From NCBI GenBank assembly GCA_029861595.1, contig JAOTYY010000013.1, positions 1-34,240 of the forward strand: DNA of 34,240 nucleotides, given 5' to 3'. The position numbers and the translations under genes were made by a program. Origin of the DNA: Gammaproteobacteria bacterium (GTDB lineage Bacteria > Pseudomonadota > Gammaproteobacteria > JAHELT01). Positions within the stretch are counted from its first letter, which is position 1, and each line of letters opens with the position of its first letter. Shown in pieces: positions 1-7,558 of the stretch. The notes under the pieces were generated by a model that saw only the letters and a program-made list of their open reading frames with translations, did no database searches and was not told the DNA's origin.

Positions 1-234
1 GAGGAAGAGTCCGCCATAGTGGAAACGGTTGAATTGTCAGAAGATTCTGTAGGACCGTCGTCGGTAACCGTCGAAGCGGGCGGGTTTGACGACGGGTCAG
101 CGATGGCGGATGAGGCCGAATTAGCGGAAGATTCTACGGATCGGTCGTCTGTACGTAGTGAGGACGACGGGCACACGGGATTTGAGGAAGAGTCCGCCAT
201 AGTGGAAACGGTTGAATTGTCGGAAGATTCTGCA
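1..234 (+). repeat. Acidic tandem repeats in the GspE N-terminus
   Basis: Positions 1-49 and 184-232 are 48/49 identical. A more diverged copy lies between them (from about 82), so the protein carries units of about 29-32 residues built on GF(E/D)(E/D)xSA...EL(S/A)EDS. The first unit is cut by the window edge. The units are rich in Glu, Asp and Ser and look unstructured. The near-identical outer copies suggest recent duplication. Confidence 0.8.
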
Positions 235-1770
235 AAAGAGGTGCAAGACGACGCTCACCCCGACCGCGAGATCGGACAGTCGATACCCGTACACATGCCG
301 CACGAACCGCGGATTCCCTACGCGTTCGCCAAACGCCACGGTGTGCTGGTAGGAGAAGTTGGCGCCAATCATGTAGACGTCGTCTATCGTGAAGGCGTAA
401 GCAGCACCGCGTTACTCGAAGTGCGACGCCTTTTCGGGCGAGCGCTAAGACCGCGCAAGCTCGAAGCCGAGGCATTCGAGCAGTTGTTGGTACGCCACTA
501 TGAAGGCGGTTCCGGGCAGGCCAACGAAATCATGGACGACCTCGGCGAGGATCTCGACTTGCAGACAGTCGCAGATGCTCTGCCAGAACCCGAAGATCTG
601 CTGGAAGCGGAAGACGATGCGCCCATCATCCGGCTGATCAACGCGATTCTCACCGAGGCAGTGCGCAAAAACGCTTCCGACGTACATGTCGAGCCGTTCG
701 AACGACGCCTTTCCATCCGCCTGCGAATCGACGGCGTGATGCTGGAGATTCTGGAGCCACCACGTACTCTGGCGCCGCTGTTGATCTCGCGTATCAAGGT
801 AATGGCGCGTCTGGATATCGCCGAAAAAAGGTTGCCGCAGGACGGGCGCATATCTTTACGGGTCGCGGGGCGTGCGGTGGATGTACGCGTATCCACGCTG
901 CCCTCCGGACACGGCGAACGCGTGGTGTTGAGGCTGCTGGACAAACAAGCAGGCCGGCTCGATCTCGAACAACTCGGCATGGAGGCGGACATACGCCACC
1001 GCATTCACGAACTGATACGCTTGCCGCATGGCATTCTACTGGTGACCGGTCCCACGGGTTCCGGAAAAACCACCTCGTTGTACGCTGCGCTGACGCGCCT
1101 AAACGATCGCAGCCGCTCGATCCTCACCGTCGAAGACCCGATCGAATACTACATCGATGGGATCGGGCAAACGCAGGTCAACACGCGCGTGGACTTGACG
1201 TTTGCCAGGGGGTTGCGAGCAATTCTGCGGCAGGACCCGGACGTGGTAATGGTAGGCGAAGTCCGCGACCTGGAAACCGCCGAAATTGCCGTGCAGGCGA
1301 GTCTCACCGGCCACCTGGTGATGTCGACGCTGCACACCAACACCGCGGTCGGTGCCGTGACCCGTCTGCGCGACATGGGCGTCGAGCCGTTTCTGCTGTC
1401 ATCCAGCCTGATCGGTGTAGTGGCACAGCGACTGGTACGTCTGTTGTGCCCGAAATGCAAAACCCCGCACGAGCTGAACGAAGCGGAAAGGGCCGCGCTG
1501 GGTATCGTCAATGGCAACCGCTACGAGGTTTTTGCGCCAGTCGGCTGCGAAAACTGCAACGGCACCGGCTATTACGGACGCAGCGGCATTTATGAGCTGC
1601 TGCTTATCGACGAGACGCTGCGCACCCTGATTCACGACAGCGCCAGCGAACATGACCTCGAGAAACACGCTCGAACCCTGACTCCGAGTATTCGCGATGA
1701 CGGACGGCGCCGGGTGCTGGCGGGCGATACGTCGCTGGCCGAAGTGCTGCGTGTTACGCGCGAAAACTAG
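1..1770 (+). CDS. gspE: Type II secretion ATPase GspE (5' partial)
   Basis: Cytoplasmic hexameric ATPase that powers type II secretion. The frame is open at the left edge (589 residues seen), so the true start lies outside; the GTG at 19 is only the first possible internal start. Visible parts: an acidic, Ser-rich repeated region (residues about 1-85); the usual GspE N-domain beginning near IPYAFAKRHGVLVGEV (about 102); the N2 domain with RLRIDGVM; Walker A GPTGSGKT (350-357); the Asp box and Walker B region with ILRQDPDVVMVGEVRD; the His-box STLHTN; and a four-Cys zinc site (C483, C486, C516, C519) that separates GspE/PilB from PilT. The next gene is gspF, which favours GspE over PilB. The acidic leader is not normal for the family. 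The family call is secure. Confidence 0.95.
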   Translation, partial: EEESAIVETVELSEDSVGPSSVTVEAGGFDDGSAMADEAELAEDSTDRSSVRSEDDGHTGFEEESAIVETVELSEDSAKEVQDDAHPDREIGQSIPVHMPHEPRIPYAFAKRHGVLVGEVGANHVDVVYREGVSSTALLEVRRLFGRALRPRKLEAEAFEQLLVRHYEGGSGQANEIMDDLGEDLDLQTVADALPEPEDLLEAEDDAPIIRLINAILTEAVRKNASDVHVEPFERRLSIRLRIDGVMLEILEPPRTLAPLLISRIKVMARLDIAEKRLPQDGRISLRVAGRAVDVRVSTLPSGHGERVVLRLLDKQAGRLDLEQLGMEADIRHRIHELIRLPHGILLVTGPTGSGKTTSLYAALTRLNDRSRSILTVEDPIEYYIDGIGQTQVNTRVDLTFARGLRAILRQDPDVVMVGEVRDLETAEIAVQASLTGHLVMSTLHTNTAVGAVTRLRDMGVEPFLLSSSLIGVVAQRLVRLLCPKCKTPHELNEAERAALGIVNGNRYEVFAPVGCENCNGTGYYGRSGIYELLLIDETLRTLIHDSASEHDLEKHARTLTPSIRDDGRRRVLAGDTSLAEVLRVTREN

Positions 1771-1785
1771 CCTGCATGCTGCAGG
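1771..1785. other. Short inverted repeat after gspE
   Basis: Six-base arms cctgca/tgcagg around tgc directly follow the gspE stop codon. There is no T-run, so this is at best a weak hairpin in the 110-base gap before gspF. Confidence 0.25.
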
Positions 1786-1880
1786 AAAGCGATTGCGTTG
1801 AAATAATGGTGCGCAGTAACACACCTGCGCGGTGGTCCGGCTGCCGCTAACCCGCAAGTAATAACGCCACCAACCCCACC

Positions 1881-3095
1881 ATGAGTGCTTTCGATTACGT
1901 TGCCCTGGATCAGCGCGGCCGCGAGCGCAAGGGTGTGATGGAGGGCGACAACGCTCGGCAGATTCGCCAGCAGCTGCGTGAACGAGGCCTGAGTCCGCTT
2001 AGCGTAGACGAAACTGCCCGTGTCGAACGTAGGCGCTCAGCAGGTCCGCTGGCTAGGCGCCGTGTCGGCGCAGCTGATCTCGCGCTGGTCACCCGGCAAC
2101 TGGCGACACTGGTTCAGTCCGGCATGCCAGTAGAAGAAGCATTGCAGGCGGTCAGTCGGCAAACCGAGAAGCCCCGCGTTGCGGCGCTGATTCTGGCCGT
2201 TCGCGCGCGCGTGCTGGAAGGCCATTCGCTGGGCGCCGCGCTGGCCGACTTTCCGCGCGTGTTCGATGAACTCTATTTCGCCACGGTAACCGCCGGCGAG
2301 CAATCGGGGCATCTGTCGACTGTGCTGGAGCGCCTGGCCGATTACACCGAAGCACGCCAGGCCACCCGTAGCAGGATCAGCGTGGCGCTGTTCTATCCCA
2401 GCATTCTGTGCGTGCTCGCGCTGTCCATTGTGGCGTTGCTGCTGGCCTACATCGTGCCTCAGGTGGTGGACGTGTTCGAAGGCCTGGACGCGGAACTCCC
2501 CTGGTTGACTCAGGCGTTGATCGCGGTCAGTGATTTTATTCGTGCCTGGGGGTGGTATCTGCTGGCCGGCATCGCCCTGGGCCTTTGGATGTTCCGGCGG
2601 GCACTGCGCATTGACGGCTTTCGCGAGCGCGTTCACCGCATCGTGCTGCAGCTGCCCTACATTCGGCGGTTAGCGCGTGGTCTCAACAGCGAACGCTTCG
2701 CACGCACGCTGAGCATCCTCACCACCAGCGGCGTACCGGTTCTGGATGCGCTGAAGATCTCGGCAGCGGTAGTGGTCAACCTGCCGATGCGCGGCGCCGT
2801 ACTGAAGGCCGCGAACCAGGTACGCGAAGGGCGCAGCCTGGAGAAATCGCTGGGCGAGAGCGGGTTATTTCCGCCCATGATGGTACATCTGGTGGCGAGC
2901 GGGGAAGCGTCGGGCAATCTCGATCAGATGCTGGAACGCGCTGCGGTGCAGCAGGAGCGTGAAATGAGCACACTGTTGTCGATATTCCTGAGCCTGTTCG
3001 AGCCGCTGGTGATTCTGGTAATGGGCCTGATAGTCTTGGTGATCGTGCTCGCAATTCTGCTGCCGATTTTTGAACTCAATCAACTCGTCCAGTAG
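1881..3095 (+). CDS. gspF: Type II secretion inner-membrane platform protein GspF
   Basis: Polytopic platform protein that couples the GspE ATPase to pseudopilus assembly. The 404-residue length is normal. It begins MSAFDYVALDQRGRERKG, the usual GspF opening, followed by two T2SSF domains (about 70-195 and 275-395). Each domain ends in a hydrophobic segment (about 168-195, 220-240, and a last one around ILVMGLIVLVIVLAILLPIF). The motif LVTRQLATLVQSGMPVEEAL is typical of the family. It lies 110 bases after gspE on the same strand. The ATG at 1881 has only a weak ribosome site but fits the family N-terminus. No gspG-like pseudopilin follows, so gspE-gspF is a split-off pair here. Confidence 0.95.
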   Translation: MSAFDYVALDQRGRERKGVMEGDNARQIRQQLRERGLSPLSVDETARVERRRSAGPLARRRVGAADLALVTRQLATLVQSGMPVEEALQAVSRQTEKPRVAALILAVRARVLEGHSLGAALADFPRVFDELYFATVTAGEQSGHLSTVLERLADYTEARQATRSRISVALFYPSILCVLALSIVALLLAYIVPQVVDVFEGLDAELPWLTQALIAVSDFIRAWGWYLLAGIALGLWMFRRALRIDGFRERVHRIVLQLPYIRRLARGLNSERFARTLSILTTSGVPVLDALKISAAVVVNLPMRGAVLKAANQVREGRSLEKSLGESGLFPPMMVHLVASGEASGNLDQMLERAAVQQEREMSTLLSIFLSLFEPLVILVMGLIVLVIVLAILLPIFELNQLVQ

Positions 3096-3158
3096 ATTGT
3101 CACCCGTCTGCCGCTATCCGGCGTGATGAGGCGCTAGTCTGTCTAAGCGGAAAATGTA

Positions 3159-4736
3159 ATGGTGCGTACACAACGACTGACACTCTGGCTGTGCCTGGTT
3201 TTCGCCCTGCCGCTCAGCGCCGCTCCGCGCGACGACCGCGTGGGCGGCATAATCATCAAGTTGCAATCAGCGGTCGCTACCGCCGGTGTGTCAGCCGCCA
3301 TGGCCAGCAATCTGTCCGCTACCGCTAGCCACGCCCTGCATGTCGTACGTGAGATGTCGGGCGACGCGACGCTGCTGGGATTGGAAGCACCGGTCGATCG
3401 TGCCACCGCGGAAGCCATGGCCGTTGAGCTCAGCCGCCGCGCCGACGTTCTTTATGCCGTACCCAACTACCGTCGCTGGCCAAGCCTGGTGCCCAACGAC
3501 GCACGCTATAACGAGCAGTGGTATCTGCATGCCGCGACGGTCGAACCCGGCGGCGCCAATCTCCCACAAGCCTGGGATATAACCACGGGCGCTGCCAGCA
3601 CGGTGGTGGCGGTACTCGACACCGGCATCCTCGCGGCGCACGAAGACCTGGACGTGAGCCGCATCCTGCCAGGCTATGATTTCGTGGAGGACAATTTAGC
3701 GCTCAACATCGACGACAACGATCCCCCCGATGAAGGCCGCGATCCCGATCCAACCGACCCCGGCGACGCGGTGGTGGCGAACGAGTGCGGGGGCTTTCCG
3801 ACTGTTAACGTACCCAGTTCCTGGCACGGCACCCTGGTCACCGGTGTTATCGGCGCCACCACCAACAACGGTCTCGGCATCGCCGGCATCGATCACAACA
3901 CGTCGATCCTGCCGGTAAGAGTGCTGGGAAAGTGCGGCGGTACCGATGCCGATATCGTCGACGGTGCCCGCTGGGCGATGGGTCTGAGCGTTCCCAACGT
4001 GGCGGATAACCCCAATCCGGCCAAAATCCTCAATTTGAGTCTCGGCGGTTTCGCCCCGTGCACGCAGATTTATCAAGAGGCGTTCGACTATGCGCAAGCG
4101 CAAGGCGTCGTCGTGGTAGTTTCGGCGGGTAATGAAGGGCTCGACCTGGATGTCGAGGGCGCCGACGTAGCGCCTGCAGAATGCAGAGGTGCATTTACGA
4201 TTGCTGCGACCACGCGGCAGGGTGGAGAGACCGACTATACCAACATCGGCAGCGCGGTTGACATCGCCGCTCCGGGGGGCACCGCCAATACCGCCAGCGA
4301 AGGCATACTGACCACCAGCGACAGCGGCACCATCGGGCCGTTGAACGATAACTTCTACGAGGCCGTTATCGGCACCAGCTTTTCCGCACCGGTAGTGAGC
4401 GGTATCGTTGCGCTGGCGCTGGCGCTCAATCCGTCGCTCACCCCGGAGCAGCTCAAGCAGACCCTGGTTTTTACTGCACGCGAGTTTCCGGAGAACACAA
4501 CCGACAGCATGACCGGCGCCTGCACGACCTCGCGCTGCGGCGCCGGGCTGGTCGATGCCCACGCGGTGGTCGACGCCGTGCAAAGCGGCAATATCCCAGG
4601 CTTTTTTGCCGGTGGGACGAAAATCGAGGTATTCGGCAGCAACGAAAGCCGCGGCGGCGGTCTCGCCACGACCGGTCTGGTGCTGGGTCTGTTCGCGGCT
4701 GCCGGTTGGCGATATTCGATGCGCCGGCGCTGCTGA
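3159..4736 (+). CDS. Secreted S8 (subtilisin-like) serine protease with GlyGly-CTERM tail
   Basis: Exported serine endopeptidase of 525 residues. It has a signal peptide (LTLWLCLVFALPLSAAP, about 6-22), a propeptide region (about 24-110), and an S8 catalytic domain with Asp154 (VLDTGI), His223 (SSWHGTLVTG), oxyanion Asn325 (SAGNEG) and Ser407 (GTSFSAPVVSG). The C-terminus is a GlyGly-CTERM sorting signal: SRGGG, a hydrophobic stretch (LATTGLVLGLFAAAGW) and a basic end RYSMRRRC. In the family this tail is cut by rhombosortase, and such proteins are type II secretion substrates, which fits the gspE-gspF genes just upstream. No rhombosortase gene is in the window. Triad and tail are clear; the link to this gspEF pair is inferred from position. 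Confidence 0.93.
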   Translation: MVRTQRLTLWLCLVFALPLSAAPRDDRVGGIIIKLQSAVATAGVSAAMASNLSATASHALHVVREMSGDATLLGLEAPVDRATAEAMAVELSRRADVLYAVPNYRRWPSLVPNDARYNEQWYLHAATVEPGGANLPQAWDITTGAASTVVAVLDTGILAAHEDLDVSRILPGYDFVEDNLALNIDDNDPPDEGRDPDPTDPGDAVVANECGGFPTVNVPSSWHGTLVTGVIGATTNNGLGIAGIDHNTSILPVRVLGKCGGTDADIVDGARWAMGLSVPNVADNPNPAKILNLSLGGFAPCTQIYQEAFDYAQAQGVVVVVSAGNEGLDLDVEGADVAPAECRGAFTIAATTRQGGETDYTNIGSAVDIAAPGGTANTASEGILTTSDSGTIGPLNDNFYEAVIGTSFSAPVVSGIVALALALNPSLTPEQLKQTLVFTAREFPENTTDSMTGACTTSRCGAGLVDAHAVVDAVQSGNIPGFFAGGTKIEVFGSNESRGGGLATTGLVLGLFAAAGWRYSMRRRC

Positions 4737-5127
4737 TCGTCGCTGTCGCGGTGGTTCAGTTCTCGCGCTGGCGGCGCGAGACGTGCCCGAGATGAACGGG
4801 GAACAATTCCGTCGATCGCGATGCCCTGGACGCGGCTTTGCGGTGGCCGAACAGCGTGCCGCGAGCGCGCTGTTCGCTTGACCAGAAACGCCGTATGGAT
4901 GCCGCAACCTGCCGGTAAAATTTACACTGCATGATATTCCGGCGTTTCCCATAACTGATTGTTATTCTTGGTTATTGTCAAAATATCCAGCAACAGGATC
5001 GTTGGTTGTTTTGACAGTCTGCGCGCGGGCGTTCGCGTAAGTGATTGATTGTGCAGTGCGGTCCACTTTTTGCTATTTCTAGATTCCCGGTCCGGCGACC
5101 GGTGAAACAACATAGGATCCCCTGGCA
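4737..5127. other. Intergenic region before the PilZ-like gene
   Basis: A 391-base stretch with no convincing gene. The second half (about 4910-5020) is clearly more AT-rich than its surroundings and probably carries the promoter of the next gene. An imperfect inverted repeat has arms tgtcaaaa (4976-4983) and ttttgaca (5009-5016). The right arm contains a perfect TTGACA -35-like hexamer (5011-5016), but no good -10 box lies 17 bases downstream. Confidence 0.35.
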
Positions 5128-5460
5128 ATGGCAAGAGCATCGAGTGTGGAACAGGAACGGCGTGTCAGTGATCGGAAAAAGACGCGCGAAGTTGCAGACC
5201 TCTATTTCGAAGATCAGTTTATCCGATCGTGCAATGTAAGTTGCGTAAGCCCCACGGGTGTTTTCGTACGCGGCATGCTGCCCCACACCCTGACGCGTGG
5301 AATGCGCGTTGACCTGTACTTTCCGATCGACCCGATTACGATGCCTGACGATAAATTACTGTGCTTGAGGGGTGTTATCACCCGTAAAACCAATGACGGC
5401 ACGGGGATTCGAGTTTTCAGCAAGCGCTTGCCGATCGTTCCGCCTGCGTTGCAGGCGTAG
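5128..5460 (+). CDS. PilZ-like domain protein
   Basis: Small cytoplasmic protein (110 residues) resembling single-domain PilZ c-di-GMP receptors. An RxxxR motif (RKKTR, residues 16-20) is followed about 20 residues later by CVSPTGVFV (39-47), which matches the second PilZ motif (D/N)xSxxG except that Cys replaces the acidic residue. The remainder (VDLYFPIDPI, LLCLRGVITRKTNDGTGIRV) has the alternating pattern expected of a PilZ beta-barrel. The gene stands alone, is convergent with the histidine kinase downstream, and ends inside a hairpin. If the Cys abolishes binding it may be a non-binding PilZ relative. The family call is by motif and pattern only. Confidence 0.6.
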   Translation: MARASSVEQERRVSDRKKTREVADLYFEDQFIRSCNVSCVSPTGVFVRGMLPHTLTRGMRVDLYFPIDPITMPDDKLLCLRGVITRKTNDGTGIRVFSKRLPIVPPALQA

Positions 5461-5476
5461 CGTGCAAATTGCACGC
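5441..5476. terminator. Two adjacent hairpins between convergent genes
   Basis: The first hairpin, cgcctgc-gtt-gcaggcg (5441-5457), overlaps the last codons of the PilZ-like gene. The second, gcgtgca-aat-tgcacgc (5460-5476), spans its stop codon. Both have perfect 7-base arms with 3-base loops and sit between convergent genes, so a bidirectional terminator is plausible, although no T-run follows. Confidence 0.45.
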
Positions 5477-5502
5477 CGCTTGCGTCCCCTTGCGGGCTGG
5501 CT

Positions 5503-7281
5503 TCAAGACGGCAGAAAACTCCGCAACAGCGAGCGTAATTCGGCCGGCCGCACCGGTTTATAGAGCAACGGTATGCCGCTGGCCTGTGCCTGACGCAGCC
5601 GGTCCGGGGCCGTATCGCCGGTAAGGAGCACAGCCGGTACATTCTCCTCCAACAGATGCTGCAGGCCGTGGATCGCCTGGATGCCGGTACCGCGATCCTG
5701 CAAACGGTAATCTACCAGTAACAGTTGCGGCCGGTGCGTCGACGATTCCAGCAGATCCGCCGCTGCGCTTATCGACGCGGCGCCCAGCACTACCACCCCC
5801 CAGCTGCGAAGCAGCGATTGCATTGCGTCGAGGATATACTTATCGTCGTCCAGCACCAGCACACAGAAACCGTGTAAATCGTCCCGATCCGGCGCCGTAT
5901 CCGGTTCCTCGCGCGCACTCTGCGAGGCCGGCTGAGCACGCTTGAGCGTCACTCGGAAACGCGAGCCGCGCCCCACCAGCGAGTGCACGTGTATATCGTG
6001 GCCGAGCAGATCCGCGATGCGTTTCACGATAGCCAGACCCAGACCCAGGCCCTGGCGACGATCGCGCTGTGGATTGCCGAGTTGATGAAACTCGGTAAAT
6101 ATCTCCTGCAATTGTGCGCCCGGTATACCGATCCCGGTGTCACAAACGTCTACGCGCACCGTTGTGCCAAGCGGTCTTACGGCCAGCAGAACCTTGCCGC
6201 GCTGCGTGTAGCGCAAGGCGTTGCTCAACAGGTTTCTCAGCAACCGTTCGAGCATGAGCCCGTCGCTGGTAACGTCGGCCTCGCGGACCCTTACGTGCAA
6301 CGCATTGCCGGTGCGCTCCGCGACGGGTTGAAATTCCTTCTGCAAGCGTCTTACCAGCGGCCGCAAGGCGACCGTGCCGTAATCCGGTTGCACCACGCCG
6401 GCATCGAGTTTCGAGATGTCCAGCAAGGCACTCAGCATCGAATCGATCGCACGTATCGAATCGTTGATGCGTTCGATCAACGGTTGCGAAGCCGGCGAAT
6501 TCACCTGATTTGCCAGATCCTCGAAAAACAAACCCAAGGCGTGCACAGGTTGGCGCAGATCGTGACTGGCCGCTGCCAGGAACCGTGTCTTTGCGGCATT
6601 CGCGCGTTCCGCCGATTCGCGTGCCTGACTGGCACTGCGCAAGCTGACTTCCAGCAGACGGTTCTTCTGCTCGGCATCCTCGCGCAATCGCTGGTTGTCG
6701 TGCGTAAGCCGCACATTTTCGCTCAGGCGCCGGTGTACCATCACGCTGTTGGTTAGATTTGCCGCCAACGCGTACCCCGCAAGCGCCGCAATGGCAAGCG
6801 TCAACGGCTGTGGTTGATTGAGCAATGCACTGATCAAGCCTAGTTGTGTCGGCAACGCGAATGCCAGGCAGGCCGGCAGATAGGGCGCAAGCGCCACAAC
6901 GGCGCCGGCACCCAGGCCCATGTTGATTACACAGATGATTACCAGCGAGTTCAGGTTATCCGGGGCCATGAACAGCCACGGGCAGGCGCCCCACAGAATC
7001 CCGAACGCGCCGGCAAAACCGCTCGCCAGCCGCCCCCAGAAGACCGGCGACGGATGTGGCCCGGGATAGCGGAAAAACCACCACACCGATGCGCCCCGTA
7101 GCGCACTCAACGCATAAACGGCAGCCAGCCACGGCCACAGTTTTCGATCGGCGACGTCACCCCACAGAAACGCTGCCAGTACGCTGCTGGTGACGACGTG
7201 GGCGACGATGCCCGGCGATGTCTGCCGGTACAGAACCGGAATCAGCTCCGCAACGGCCCGCGTCTTTCCCAACCGTTCCAT
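5503..7281 (-). CDS. Membrane hybrid sensor histidine kinase with C-terminal receiver
   Basis: Inner-membrane sensor kinase, 592 residues. The N-terminal third (about 10-180) has roughly six hydrophobic segments with short loops and no periplasmic domain, so it probably senses through the membrane region itself. A short coiled segment (about 180-225) leads to HisKA with the phospho-His box ASHDLRQPVHALGLFFEDL (His240). HATPase_c follows, with LLRNLLSNALRYT (N box), DVCDTGIGIPG (G1) and GLGLGLAIVKR (G2). A receiver domain begins VLVLDDDKYILDAM and has phospho-acceptor Asp524 (LLLVDYRLQD). It starts ATG at 7281 after a G-rich stretch. The NarL-type regulator at 8874-9506, on the same strand, is the likely partner; the gene between them runs the other way. 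Confidence 0.93.
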   Translation of the reverse strand: MERLGKTRAVAELIPVLYRQTSPGIVAHVVTSSVLAAFLWGDVADRKLWPWLAAVYALSALRGASVWWFFRYPGPHPSPVFWGRLASGFAGAFGILWGACPWLFMAPDNLNSLVIICVINMGLGAGAVVALAPYLPACLAFALPTQLGLISALLNQPQPLTLAIAALAGYALAANLTNSVMVHRRLSENVRLTHDNQRLREDAEQKNRLLEVSLRSASQARESAERANAAKTRFLAAASHDLRQPVHALGLFFEDLANQVNSPASQPLIERINDSIRAIDSMLSALLDISKLDAGVVQPDYGTVALRPLVRRLQKEFQPVAERTGNALHVRVREADVTSDGLMLERLLRNLLSNALRYTQRGKVLLAVRPLGTTVRVDVCDTGIGIPGAQLQEIFTEFHQLGNPQRDRRQGLGLGLAIVKRIADLLGHDIHVHSLVGRGSRFRVTLKRAQPASQSAREEPDTAPDRDDLHGFCVLVLDDDKYILDAMQSLLRSWGVVVLGAASISAAADLLESSTHRPQLLLVDYRLQDRGTGIQAIHGLQHLLEENVPAVLLTGDTAPDRLRQAQASGIPLLYKPVRPAELRSLLRSFLPS

Positions 7282-7341
7282 GCCGCACCCCCCCCTGCGC
7301 GCCGACTACAAGTAACACTAATCGACTGGTTTAGCCGAAGC

Positions 7342-7426
7342 CACTAGACGAAAGTTCTATAACTTTCGTTTTAGTGTCCTGCCCCAGACTCCCGAAAAGG
7401 TCAACGACTCGACTTTCGTACTAGTG
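7342..7426. promoter_or_regulatory. Operator-like array between divergent kinase and pseudo-peroxidase genes
   Basis: Three copies of one motif lie in the 277-base divergent gap. Copy 1 is cactagacgaaagt (7342-7355); copy 2 is reversed, actttcgttttagtg (7362-7376); copy 3 is reversed, actttcgtactagtg (7412-7426). Copies 1 and 2 form a perfect 9-base inverted repeat acgaaagtt-ctat-aactttcgt (7348-7369), and copy 3 is exactly 50 bases from copy 2. This layout suits a dimeric regulator; the NarL-type regulator encoded at 8874-9506 is the obvious candidate (inference). Confidence 0.55.
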
Positions 7427-7558
7427 CGCCGGTCGTATTCAGTTGCCTGACGGCTTCGCTTAGGCTGGATTGCGAGCGAAGTGAAACCGACTGCGGAGCG
7501 TGCGGGCAGGGATGCAACCGGCCTGGCCACACCCGGAGACATGCCAGGAGGATGGACT

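Noticed and set aside
4555-4881. Possible small gene after the protease
   Set aside because: It overlaps the protease end in another frame and has no ribosome site or domain-like pattern.
3696-4952. Minus-strand open frame (418 codons) opposite the S8 protease
   Set aside because: The protease on the plus strand has a complete triad, signal peptide and sorting tail; the opposite frame has no recognisable features.
5983-6756. Plus-strand open frame opposite the hybrid kinase
   Set aside because: It is a shadow of a clear HisKA/HATPase region.
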